This document shows, in pieces, positions 1 to 10,004 of a stretch of 64,000 nucleotides of DNA. Origin of the DNA: Isoetes taiwanensis (Eukaryota; Streptophyta; Lycopodiopsida; Isoetales; Isoetaceae). The stretch is from positions 215,182 to 279,181 of the forward strand of contig JAJEKV010000164.1 of NCBI GenBank assembly GCA_021234155.1. Reading direction: 5' to 3'. The translations under genes were made by a program, and so were the position numbers. The notes under the pieces are model-generated. The model was not told the DNA's origin and did not search any database. It saw only the letters and a list, made by a program, of their open reading frames with translations. Every line of letters begins with the position of its first letter. Position 1 is the first letter of the stretch.

Positions 1-689
1 AGCTTCGAGCTACAACTAAAGCATGCAAGAGATGCCACCTAAGAAGTTTTGTAAGGGGCGGCATCACCAATGTGTCACTACCGCTTATAAATCGTGAAAT
101 AGAATCAAGCACAAGTTAAATTTAGAACAACGTAAGCCAAACCGTCATAGAAAGCATCCGCTTTGATCTACCGAAGATAAGATTTCAAGAACCGGGAACC
201 CTAGAAAAGTGCTCCAAATGAAGGGGAAATCCCTAAATGCGAAGATGAAGCAAGGGGCGGAAATCTTGGGAAGGAAAAAAAGCGTGTAATGCAAGCATGA
301 AAGGGGAGATGGAGAGGGCGCCGGCTGGTTATGGAACCCTAAAGTTTGGGCACACGATGGTTGCATGGCAAGGGTTTTTTCTTGTTTTTTTTTTCCTTTT
401 TTAAAGAATACCCCAATTGTAAACCGTTAAATTTAAAACCATGCATTCAATCTGCGCCATTGAAAAGAGTAAGGGGTGCCAATTACAACCCTTTTTAAAA
501 AAACTTAATAGACAAAACATTATAAATTTAATCGTGACCGCTCGATGCTGCCTCTCATAAAAAATGAATGGTCAAGATAAGCGTCACTCTAGAAATACTG
601 TTTAGTATGCCTAGATGAATACGGCAATGAAATCATAGGAAAACCTTTGTAAATATCGTACAAAAACACAAAGATGACCCCCTGTCATT
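1..689. other. Gene-free left edge
   Basis: I see no recognisable gene here. Reading frames are short and low-complexity on both strands, and no repeat shared with the rest of the window was noticed. Confidence 0.5.
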
Positions 690-900
690 ATGCTAGATAT
701 GTATACCCTAGAAATTGGCATGTTGGTGATATGGTGGTGCTTGGGGAGTGGCTTGCTTCATTTACACCATCAAAAAATTGACATGTTTGTACAAGGCTTC
801 TGTCAAGGTCTGTTGGATTCTCTTCTTTGCAACCTCTATTTGTATACCCCAGAAATTGACATGTTGGTCATATAGTGGACGTGGGAGCAAGAGAAAGAGA
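690..900 (+). repeat. Diverged copy of the ~125-bp repeat seen at 3285-3545
   Basis: The stretch carries the phrases CAAAAAATTGACATGTTTGT, CTTCTTTGCAACCTCTATTT and GAAATTGACATGTTGGT. The same phrases recur in order at 3285-3405 and 3415-3545. The short overlapping reading frames are by-products of this repeat, and no coding role is supported. Confidence 0.7.
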
Positions 901-904
901 AAGA

Positions 905-975
905 ACAACTTAAGAATAGCTTTATGTCCATAATTCTTGGATTCGTATCAATAGGTATCAGAGCTAGGTCTTTCA
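905..975 (+). repeat. LTR 3' end with tRNA-Met primer binding site (fragment)
   Basis: The phrase CTTTATGTCCATAATTCTTGG is followed by AGGTATCAGAGC, one base off the plant initiator-tRNA-Met primer site TGGTATCAGAGC. The same ~70 bp occurs in reverse complement at about 6490-6556 and 30130-30200. Only the last ~50 bp of the LTR seen at those places is present here, so this is a fragment. It marks the 5' internal boundary of a plus-oriented retrotransposon relic. Confidence 0.6.
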
Positions 976-1084
976 AAAAAATTCTTGTACAATGGCCCAA
1001 AATGTATTTAACATTCCTGTAGATCAATACAACTAAGCCATGAACATAGTTGCCCCAAGCTTTGCGGAAAGCCCAAAAATCATG

Positions 1085-1193
1085 ATGGAAAAATTAACAT
1101 GATAGATCTTTTCCAAAGAAAAGAGGATGTTTCTATTGTGGAGGACCACATCTTAAAGTAGACTGCCCAAAATTAAATGTAAGAGGAGATTGA
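1085..1193 (+). pseudogene. gag: Ty3-gypsy-type gag zinc-knuckle fragment
   Basis: The frame reads a CCHC knuckle, CFYCGGPHLKVDCPK, with C-x2-C-x3-H-x4-C spacing. That spacing is typical of plant Ty3-gypsy Gag, which binds genomic RNA in the virus-like particle. It is followed by about 8 residues and a TGA at 1191-1193. The upstream capsid region is missing here but present in the sister copy at 7050-7661. No start codon or downstream pol is attached, so this is a relic. The family assignment rests on knuckle spacing alone. Confidence 0.7.
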
Positions 1194-1199
1194 ATCAAT

Positions 1200-2110
1200 C
1201 GAGACGAAATGTCTTCATCAATTTTTGGCAAGATATGTTGTTGTATTCTCGACAATTCAATTGCCGTGTTATATGATATTTCGTCTTCCTAACGTCCACC
1301 CACCGATTTTTGTGGATTTCCTCGAGCGCAACCTAGGTATATTTTGTATTTCATTAATCGCACCATTGCATTTCATGTATGGTCTAGTCGGGCCTTTCTT
1401 GGTTGTTGTAGAGACCTATATGAGTATAGTCCTATTTTGAGGCATTTCTTTTGTAGAGATCTAGGCTTTAATCCTCAAATTAACTGCGAGACATCTCTTA
1501 TCCTTAATGGTTGTTGCCCATAAGATGTGTTGTATGTTAATTTGGCTAGATATGTTGTTGTACTCTCCTATCATTCAATTGCCTTGGTATGTGATATTTC
1601 GTCTTCTAACGGTGGTCACCCGCCAATTTTTTGTGGATTTTTTCGAGCACAACCTAGATATGGTTTTGTTTTCTCATATCATTCATCTGCCACGTGAGTT
1701 CTGACTAGGTATTATTTCATTTTCCTAATGTTGGCCCTTCAATGTTTTGGTGAATTTTTTCAAGGGGAACCTTGATATATTGTTGTTTTCTCATTTCATT
1801 CAATCAATCTAGGTAAGTTATATAATTTTTTGTGGTTTTTCGAGCGCAACCTGGGTATGTTTTTGTTTTCTCATTCATCTGCCTTATGAGTTCCGTCTAG
1901 GTATGTTTTTATTTTGGTTTCCTAATATTCGCCCTTCTATGTTTTGGTGGATTCTTTCGAGCGCAACCTAGCTGTGTTGTTGTATTCTCGTTTCATTCAA
2001 TTGCTCTAGATAGGTTATACTTCGCTTTCCTGATTTTTTGTAAATTTTTTCGAGCACAATTTAGGTACGTTTTTTATTTTCATATTTCTTTTAGCTGCTA
2101 CGTGAGTGAT
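1200..2110 (+). repeat. Degenerate tandem repeats in retroelement spacer
   Basis: A module containing TCGAGCGCAACCTAGGTATG, then a T-rich run and TTCATTCAATTGC, recurs about six times at irregular 120-170-bp spacing (near 1320, 1640, 1760, 1845, 1955 and 2050). The repeats are diverged and have indels. The same array is preserved in the second copy near 7680-8590. It is non-coding. Confidence 0.65.
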
Positions 2111-2754
2111 GAAATTTGCATTGGGCTATAATGTGCTATGGGCTCAGCATGTGTTTATTCTCCATCTAGGAGGCCTAGGGGTTTAGGATCTGACCTCCCT
2201 TATGTCATATTTTATACCTAGTTTAATAGATTGCATGTCCAACTATTGTGTACCAGACTTACAACTTTGTTTGTCGAGCACTGTTTGCCCCTTTTAACTT
2301 TCTTATTGTCATTTGTGCTTTGGGCTTTTAACTTATTGTCATTAGTTTAGCATGTTGTATTGTGTAATGCTCCATGGTTAGGTGGTTGGTTTTTGCATCA
2401 CTTTTGTGCGTGTCTTTTATAGATGTCCCTGAGGTAGTCTTGTGTTTTTGACCAATATTGCGTTTAGTTTTTGGGATTCTTCTATGGGATTCTTACTTGA
2501 CAATAGACATAACTCATCGGGTTGTTGCCCTTTGTTCTTAGTTTATTTCACATAGCGTACTAGTCCATGTCAGGCCGCTTTCAAATTGATTAGTCTATCT
2601 AATGTTTTTCTGGGAATACCACATCTGATGGTTTGTTGGGTGTTTCCCATTTGGTGGGCATGTACTAGCGGGTATTGCACTTATCTCCCATTTTTAGTTT
2701 TTAGGTTGTATATCATTGCCTTTAGAGGCAGTTTGTAGTTCCTCTATCGCAATT

Positions 2755-3245
2755 TTTCTTTGGAGACTGCTTGTGGTAGCATTACGGTGATGTGCACATT
2801 TTGATGGCATATTCAACAGGTTCATGTTACTTGGTTTCTTCTTGCTCTACTCCAATTTTTATGCATTCGTATAGGTTCATTTCTTTTAGTGTTTCTGGTT
2901 TGTTGGTTCAGAAATATATTAGTCTGGATAAGAAAGAAAGAATGAATGAATGATTTTTATCGTCCACGGACCAATCGATCTATGGAACCATCTATTATAT
3001 GTTGTACCTTTGTGATTTTTCTTTCGGTGTACTCTTTCTAGTTGTAAAGCTTTATATTACATAGTTCTCCTCCATCGTTGTTTTTCCAAATTTCTTAGAT
3101 GTTATCTATCTTGTTTTTGGCGTTGGAATTGCTCTGGGCATTGTTTACAAGTTATGAACCTTCTTTGACTTTACTTTTTCAGTTGGATACACATACTTAA
3201 GTCAATGATACCCATTGAGCTATTCATTTATGGGTCACCTTACCA
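2755..3245 (-). repeat. Inverted copy of 6055-6490
   Basis: Read on the minus strand this matches 6055-6490 over most of its length. Shared phrases include the end of the retroposon tail, the region around GGAGAACTATGTAATATAAAG, and the flank next to the minus-oriented LTR. A third copy lies at about 29810-30135. It makes an inverted repeat around the 3.25-6.05 kb interval. Confidence 0.75.
2930..2990 (-). repeat. Retroposon 3' tail with (TTCA)n, minus strand
   Basis: On the minus strand the sequence reads GATCGATTGGTC, a short hairpin, then CGTGGACGATAAAAA and (TTCA)n/(TTCT)n. The same tail ends the LINE at 39.1 kb. This copy is paralogous to those at 6272-6335 and 29908-29972. Confidence 0.6.
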
Positions 3246-3284
3246 ATATATAATTATTTCTAGTTCGTCTTGCAAAAGCACGGG

Positions 3285-3545
3285 CCTGCTTCATTTACAC
3301 CAGCAAAAAATTGACATGTTTATGCAAGGCTTCCCTTTTTGTCGACATCTGTTGGGTTCCCTTCTTTGCAACCTCTATTTGTATACCCTAGAAATTGACA
3401 TCAAAAAATTTAACCATCAAAAAATTGACATGTTTGTTCAAGGCTTCCCTTCCTTTTTGTCGCGGTCTGCTGGATTCTCTTCTTTGCAACCTCTATTTGT
3501 ATACTCTAGAAATTGGCATGTTGGTGATATGGTGCTGCTCGATGA
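3285..3545 (+). repeat. Two tandem copies of a ~125-bp repeat
   Basis: Two successive modules (about 3285-3405 and 3415-3530) share CAAAAAATTGACATGTTT, an AAGGCTTCCCTT phrase, GTTGGRTTCYCTTCTTTGC and CTCTATTTGTATACYCTAGAAATTG. They are separated by a ~10-bp partial repeat. The longest reading frame (134 codons from 3205) is built of this repeat and resembles nothing known. A third module is at 730-875. Confidence 0.7.
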
Positions 3546-4001
3546 GTGGACGTGGGAGCAAGGGAGAGAGAAAGAACTCGTAGTAGGGCAGGCTTGGGGC
3601 AATCTATAGATATTGTTGCTGTGATAAAGGAACCATAGCATAATTTTTTGAGTCTTTCTAGTTAGTGTTTCTTTTTCCATCCAAAGGAAACCCTATTCCA
3701 AGAAAAGATTTCATCCTTAGTATATGTTTATCTATGTTTGGTGATGACCCATCCGCGGAATAACCATCGCGGGAAAAAATATCCGATTAGTGCTGCCTTG
3801 GAGGCTACATGGCCACGCCGAGAAAAAATGAAAAATGAATTATGCCTCAGAGGCTAGAATCTACGCCGAGAATGAACTAACGGCTTAAAGGCTATAGAAC
3901 CATACCAAGAAAAATGAAGATTGCACTTTTAAAGAATATAGACAAGAAATGAAAAAACGAACAACCATCAAGGGAGGGAGGATGAGGAAAACTAGTAGGA
4001 T

Positions 4002-4050
4002 AGAATAGAATAGAATAGGTTTTTAGCGTCCACGGAGACCAATTGGCCTA
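4002..4050 (-). mobile_element. Tail-only retroposon micro-insertion, (TTCTA)n
   Basis: Compared with copy B (10270-10280, GGATAGAGGAGAAGG), copy A has about 48 extra bases. On the minus strand they read CCAATTGGTCTCCGTGGACG, then CTAAAAAC and three TATTC repeats. This is only the 3' tail of the LINE at 37.5-39.1 kb, so it looks like an extremely 5'-truncated target-primed insertion. Confidence 0.6.
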
Positions 4051-6271
4051 GAGGAGAAGGAGAAATCTAGCTCAAGAGAATGCCAATGGCTGAAAAATGA
4101 AGAGAGGCTGAATAAATAGGAGATATGACAAAGAAACGTCCCCATCCAAGGAATGTCAGTTCTATTGCAATCACAATAGAACCGTGGCATTCCTAGGATG
4201 GGTCCTATGATAAGACATATGTTGGCCGATAGAAGAAGAACAAATCTTGAAACTACTCACCATGGAAAGAAGAGAAGCTAAATTGAAATATGGTATAAAA
4301 AGGGGGAAAACGAGTCTACAAGGGTCACTGGAATAAAATGAGGCCGAGTGCACATTAGAGCTGATGGGACATGTGGGGCAATTGGAAGGAATCGAACAAC
4401 AGAGACAACAAAGACCCAGAAGAACCATTAGAATACACGGAACATCAAATGGGTAGATGGGATGAATGAGGCATAAAGAGGAACACATAAAGAGGAAGAA
4501 TAGCACATGATAGAAAGGAACTAGATAAGTGGGAGACAGAACGAACAATGATATAGGAAACAAGACGAGTAAAAAAAACTAGGTGAGTGAAGAAAAGTAA
4601 ACAATAAAGAAGTCAAAATAAAAATGAGTAGAAAAGGAAGAGATGGAATGGGCGAAAGGAGACAATACTCAGCAAGAAAGATGGACGAAAAATGGGACTA
4701 GGATAGAAATGGCCGAGCCAAAGAGAATGAAGACAATTGAACAAATGGTAAATCGAAATACCGAAGTAGAAGTATGAGAACATGTAGAACAACAAACACA
4801 AATTGGACGTGTGATAAGTAAAAAGAAAAATCCTAGAGCTCAAATTGGATAGGGCAGAGATACAACTAAAGTGACCAAGGATACTATGAAGTCAAGGAGC
4901 AACTGGATTACTTTTGAAAAAATCGGATGAGGAACAACATGGAGCAACGTGGCAAATGGATCTAAAAGAACAAGTCAATAGAAAAAATTGAAACAAGTGG
5001 TTTAGATGAAACAATGAAGACACTGAAAACCGACCAAATCCTGAGGAGCAACAGAGATCCTCCCATAGCATATATATTAAAAACTGATAAAAAAACATGA
5101 GCGAAGTGGCCTAGAACCATGCAAAGAAAGCAAACCAACTCATGCATATTACCAAATCGCACCGAATGTAAATATCCATCATATGAGTGCCCACTAAGAA
5201 AAGAAAATAGTCAACAGATAAAACCATTAGCAATGGCTACAATATTGTTTAACACTGTTTCGCTGACGTCGTAAAACACAACAGTGCATCGGATCAGCCA
5301 AACCAATTTGGTACAATGAGTCTGAACGGAACAGATTGAAGGAGAGAAACAAGTGAAAAATGAGCAATAGAAGTGCATGGAAGATAGAACACAGTAGGCA
5401 AAAAGGATGACTAGAATAGATCACTTGAGGAGGACAACCAAGAAGAAAGGACTAAGCAAGATTGTTGGAGTAAAGACAATTCAAAAGGTTAATTGAATAA
5501 ACAAAAAAGAAAAGACTAAAAAGAAACTTGAGCAAATGGATTAACAAAGAAACGAACCAAGTATCCACACAATCAATGAATAAACGAAATAAAACACATA
5601 TGGAGCAAAAAAAAGGGGGGGCGCAAACTAAAAAGGAACTAAAACAACTAAAAGAAGTCAATGAGAATGCATGGAGCAAATGGCTAAATAGAGAATGAAC
5701 AAAAATAGAGCCAAATACTAGTTGACAAAGGAAACAAGCCAAATTGGACGGACCAACACGCGAAAAATTAGTATTATCCGAACTGCACATATAGAGAGCA
5801 AGATCAACAAAAAAAAATTCTAAGATGTCAAAAGAAGAGATAATGTTGTGAATCTAGAGAGACCAACACAACTGGAAAAGTAACCCACAGAATCCAAAGT
5901 ATGGAAGAACGAAAAGATACAAAAGTGAGCAAGAGTTGCACAAAGGCAGGAATACCGAAGCAAAAAAGGAGGCAACGGAATGGATGCAACTGCAATAAGA
6001 TGACTAAAGGGAAGAATGGAGAACTGGGAACAACATGACAAACAACTGGAAAAATGATAGGTGACCAATAAATGAATAGCTCAACGGGTCTCATTGACTT
6101 AAATATGCGTATTCAAATGATAGGTGACCAACGCCAAAAACAAGAAGATAATAGAAAACATCCAAGAAATTTGGAAAAACAACGATGGAGGAGAACTATG
6201 TAATATAAAGCTTTACAACTAGAAAGAGTACATCGAAAGAAAAATCACAAAGATGCAACATATAATAGATG

Positions 6272-6335
6272 GCTCCATAGACCGATTGGTCTCCGTGGAC
6301 GATAAAAATCATTCATTCATTCATTCTTTCTTATC
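6272..6335 (+). repeat. Retroposon 3' tail with (TTCA)n
   Basis: The hairpin GACCGATTGGTC is followed by TCCGTGGACGATAAAAA and then (TTCA)n. It matches the tail of the LINE at 39.1 kb apart from the simple-repeat type. No LINE coding sequence precedes it. Confidence 0.65.
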
Positions 6336-6496
6336 CAGAATAACATATTTCTAAACCAACATACCAGAAACACTAAAAGAAATGAATCTATGCGAACGCA
6401 TAAAAATTGGAGTAGAGCAAAAAGAAGCCAAGTAACATGAACCTGTTGAATATGCCATCAAAATGTGCACCACCATAATGTTGCCACAAATTTTTT

Positions 6497-6930
6497 TTTG
6501 AAAGATCTAGCTCTGATACCTATTGATACGAATTCAAGAATTATGGACATAAAGCTATTCTTAAGCTGAAATCACACAGCTCAAAGCAATACTTAGTACA
6601 AGATTCATCCCTTAAAGGCAAAGCTCTCCACCCAACCGGGCTATTCTTAGCAAGAGAAGGGACTTAAGAATAGGATTAGCAAGGAATTCAAAGAATCATA
6701 AAGGATTTCCACAACCAGATTTAAATGCCAGGCCTTTAACAGATAGATGATCAGTTGATAGCTTAGAGATAAACTCAGAAGTAATCGTCGAATTTTAAGA
6801 ACTGATTTACCGAATAATGTGTTGTAAGTCGATTTGCAGACGTGGATATCTGAAAGCTACTGCAGCATGAGATTTTGCCAGAAGGTTGGTCCTAATGTTA
6901 CTCTAGGCTTGCATTTGTCGAAGGTCTAGT
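6497..6930 (-). repeat. Minus-oriented LTR with primer binding site
   Basis: On the minus strand the order is LTR (6930 to about 6530), then GGTATCAGAGCT (primer site for initiator tRNA-Met), then the element body at lower coordinates. The second copy is 30140-30563, nearly collinear with small differences. Both flank copies of the same body, so they are LTRs of one family. I could not fix the outer LTR end. Confidence 0.6.
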
Positions 6931-7049
6931 TGCTGCTATATTGTACGGTTAGAAATACCTACATATGCAGGAGATAAATGAAGCCCACCTATAGTTCTAG
7001 GATTTCTAGCATCATGGGAAAGCTTTTCTGAGAGAAGCAAAGCTACCGA

Positions 7050-7661
7050 TGAATATAAATTATAGGCAATGGACAAGTAGTTGACAAATGTAACTAGAAT
7101 ACGGTGGCAAGGTCGGAAAAAGTTATTGCCTCAAATAAAAACATGGGTAGATTTTAGAAAGGCATTCGAATTGCATAATCTACATGCTAATTATTACACA
7201 GATCTTAAAAGGCAGTGGGATCTCTTCAAACAAGGGGAACATGAATCAATACATCACTTATTTTCAAAGTTTTCTTATCTTGCAGTTTAGATGGGAAAAT
7301 TGCAACCAAGAGGACTGCCTGAAAGTGAAATAACAAGAAAATTTATAGCATGATTGAGAGTCTCGTTGTATGCAGAACTATGTTTTGCAGAATCTTCCAC
7401 TATTGATGAAGCAGTAAGAAAAGCTAAAACTTCAGAGATAAAACTCAATCCCAGCATCGTAAAACGTGATATAAGATGGACAATGACAATGTAATGGTAG
7501 TGAAAACAAGAGAAGGAATAAAAGGCCGAGGCCTAATACGCAAAAAAGCACGATGGGAAAATCAACATGATAGATCTTTTCCAAAGAAAAGATGATGTTT
7601 TTATTGTGGAGGACCACATCTTAAAGTAGACTGCCCAAAATTAAATGTAAGAGGAGATTGA
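7050..7661 (+). pseudogene. gag: Ty3-gypsy gag pseudogene
   Basis: From about 7081 the frame reads a retrotransposon Gag capsid segment. It has a TWVDFRKAF start, then the pattern Y-x3-L-x5-DLFKQGEHESIHHLF, giving the usual W-F-Q/G-E-S-F spacing of this domain. It continues after a TAG at about 7288 as KLQPRGLPESEITRKFIA, then LYAEL and ESSTIDEAVRKA. A CCHC knuckle identical in type to that at 1128 follows near 7600, ending in TGA at 7659-7661. Stops at 7288, near 7350 and just before the knuckle show it is dead. No pol follows: the sequence passes straight into the non-coding spacer. I am confident of Gag and moderately confident of Ty3-gypsy. Confidence 0.75.
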
Positions 7662-9150
7662 ATCAATCGAGACGCAATGTCTTCATCAATTTTTAGCAAG
7701 ACATGTTGTGGTATTCTCGTCCATTCAATTGCCGTGTTATATGATATTTCGTCTTCCTAATGTTCGCCCGCCGATTTTTGTGGATTTCCTCGAGCGCAAC
7801 CTAGGTATATTTTGTATTTCATTAATCGCACCATAGCATTTCACGTATGGTCTAGTCGGGCCTTTCTTGATTGTTGTAGAGACCTATATGAGTATAGTCC
7901 TATTTTGAGGCATTTCTTTTGTAGAGATCTAGGCTTTAATCCTCAAATTAACTGCAAGACGTCTCTTATCCTTAATGATTGTTGCCCATAAGATGTGTTG
8001 TATGTTAATTTGGCTAGATATGTTGTTGTACTCTCGTATCATTCAATTGCCTTGGTATGTGATATTTCGTCTTCTAATGGTGGTCACCCGCCAATTTTTT
8101 GTGGATTTTTTTGAGCACAACCTAGATATGGTTTTGTTTTCTCATATCATTCATCTGCCACGTGAGTTCTGACTAGGTATCATTTCGTTTTCCTAATGTT
8201 GTCCCTTTAATGTTTTGGTGATTTTTTTCAAGTGGAACCTTGATATGTTGTTTTTTTCTCATTTCATTCAATCAATCTAGGTAAGTTATATAATTTTTTG
8301 TGGTTTTTCAAGCGCAACCTGGGTATGTTTTTGTTTCTCATTCATCTGCCTTATGAGTTCCGTCTAGGTATCTTTTTATTTCAGTTTTCTAATATTTGCC
8401 CTTCTATGTTTTGGTGGATTTTTTCGAGCACAACCTAGCTATGTTGTTGTATTCTCGTTTCATTCAATTGCTCTAGATAGGTTATACTTCGCTTTCCTAA
8501 TACTGGCCGTTGATTTGTTGTAAATTTTTTCGAGCGCAACTTAGGTACGTTTTTTATTTTCACATTTCTTTTAGCTGCTACGTGAGTTCTGAAATTTGCA
8601 TTGGGCTATAATATGCTATGGGCTCAGCATGTGTTTATTCTCCATCTAGGAGGCCTAGGGGTTTAGGATCTGACCTCCTCTGTCATATTTTATACCTAGT
8701 TTAATAGATTGCATGTCCAACTATTGTGTACCAGACTTACAACTTTGTTTGTCGAGCATTGTATGCCCTTTTTAACTTTCTTATTGTCATTTGTGCTTTG
8801 GGCTTTTAACTTATTGTCATTAGTTTAGCATGTTGTATTGTGTAATGCTCCATGGTTAGGTGGTTGGTTTTTGCATCACTTTTGTGCGTGTCTTTTATAG
8901 ATGTCCCTGGGGTAGTCTTGTGTTTTTGACCGATATTGCATTTAGTTTTTGGGATTCTTCTATGGGAATCTTACTTGCCAATAGACATAACTCATCAGGT
9001 TGTTGCCCTTTGTTCTTAGTTTGTTTCACATAGCGTACTAGTCCATGTCAGGCCGCTTTCAAATTGATTAGTCTATCTAATTCTTTTATGGGAATACCAC
9101 ATCTGATGGTTTGTTGGGTGTTTTCCATTTGGTGGGTATGTACTAGGGGG
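7545..9150 (+). repeat. Duplicated retrotransposon block, copy B (matches 1080-2667)
   Basis: It is collinear with 1080-2667 and includes the degenerate tandem array (7680-8590). The match ends near ATTTGGTGGGTATGTACTAG. Directly after the break a ~40-bp phrase (GTTGGGTGTTTTCCATTTGG) is tandemly repeated at 9113-9175. Confidence 0.8.
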
Positions 9151-9310
9151 GGTATGTTGGGTGTTTTCCATTTGGTGGGTTTGTTTTGTCACATTTGTTC
9201 TTGTGTTGGTGTTGTGCAGGTACAGGTTGACAAGCGGCGGCGGCTTCGACTTCTCCATTCGTGGGTTTTTTGGGAGCGAATTCTCAGCCTTACATTTGTC
9301 CAAGCCCCTT

Positions 9311-9389
9311 GCCGAAGGCTTATCATTAGGGTTTTTCCTCGAAAACCCGAAAGGGCAGGGTTTTTTAATCCCGGTGATAAGCTTTCGGC
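9311..9389 (+). other. Hairpin H1: conserved ~50-nt loop with a 15-bp local stem
   Basis: GCCGAAGGCTTATCA (9311-9325) pairs with TGATAAGCTTTCGGC (9375-9389) with one non-Watson-Crick position. The 49-nt loop contains GGGTTTTTCCTCGAAAACCC, itself able to form a 7-bp hairpin, then GGGCAGGGTTTTTTAATCCC. The same loop with different stems occurs at 9651-9720 (reverse strand) and 38936-39020, where it lies in the LINE 3' region. Confidence 0.7.
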
Positions 9390-10004
9390 AGGTACACAAA
9401 CAAACATCTATTAGCATTGTATTTCATGGGGTCCAAGTTGTATAATTGGATGTTCCCTTTATTTTTCTTCATGGGTAGTTCGCATGTGCGTGGCTACACA
9501 CTATCCACCATTGTAGAAAATCTGCTAGGATGAATGAGAAGCCTATCTATCGGGAGGTTTTTGTCGTCTTCATGCGAGCTATTCCTAGAATGGGTCATAT
9601 GATAGGACATATCTGCTACTTGATCTATGCAAAGATGAGAAAAAATTGGCGACCGTTTCTCCTCGGATGATAAACCCCCCCCTTTTGGGTTTTCGAGGAA
9701 AACTCTAATGAGAAACGGTCCCCAACATTCTCAAAGAATGCCGACAACGCCCAAACCAGAATAGAGACAATTTGAAAACATTGCGCCAAGCAAATAGTTG
9801 AAGCACGACCCCACGCACTCTGATAACCCCGAGATCTTAAAAAATAACCTGCAGAGTCAAGGCTGAAAAAAAATAACACGACAGGGAGTTAAATGCCTTA
9901 GGGAAGAATGTGCACCAATGCATAAATAAAAACCACGTATATATAGTAAGACCCGGAGGCTTTAAGGCCTCGCCGAAAAAGCAACAACAGCCGACCAATT
10001 GGGA
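9390..10004. other. Gap between duplicated blocks; no gene seen
   Basis: Apart from the hairpin at 9651-9720 I see no gene. The overlapping frames of 60-116 codons at 9064-9445 run through H1 on both strands and look like translations of a structured repeat. Confidence 0.45.
9651..9720 (-). other. Hairpin H3: same loop, 11-bp perfect stem
   Basis: GACCGTTTCTC (9651-9661) pairs perfectly with GAGAAACGGTC (9710-9720). On the minus strand the loop reads AGAGTTTTCCTCGAAAACCC, then AAAAGGGG and GGGTTTATCATCC, which aligns with the loops of H1 and H2. The stem has no similarity to theirs. Confidence 0.65.

Larger units (their letters stand above)
1080..2667 (+). repeat. Duplicated retrotransposon block, copy A (matches 7545-9150)
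   Basis: The sequence aligns almost without gaps to 7545-9150, starting at the gag zinc-knuckle relic and running to the phrase ACCACATCTGATGGTTTGTT, after which the copies diverge. The offset drifts only from about 6470 to 6480, so indels are few. It is most likely the gag end plus non-coding spacer of one retroelement family. Copy B has more gag sequence upstream. Confidence 0.8.
3735..6490 (-). repeat. Minus-oriented non-coding retroelement body, copy A
   Basis: This block matches a second copy in three pieces: 10005-11240, 18556-18670 and 29018-30135. On the minus strand it lies directly downstream of the primer site and LTR at 6497-6900, so it is the internal region of a minus-oriented element. 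The minus-strand frames here (130, 112 and 88 codons) are Phe/Ser/Leu-rich translations of purine-rich sequence. They resemble no Gag or Pol domain, so I treat the block as non-coding. The interval 5862-6165 is absent from the second copy. Confidence 0.7.

Noticed and set aside
3735-6094. Minus-strand Phe/Ser/Leu-rich frames of 65-130 codons that look like membrane proteins
   Set aside because: The plus strand is purine-rich, so the minus strand encodes Phe, Leu and Ser by composition. The frames break differently in the second copy.
9064-9445. Overlapping frames of 94-116 codons on both strands
   Set aside because: They cross the H1 hairpin and the end of the duplicated block, and they match no family in any frame.
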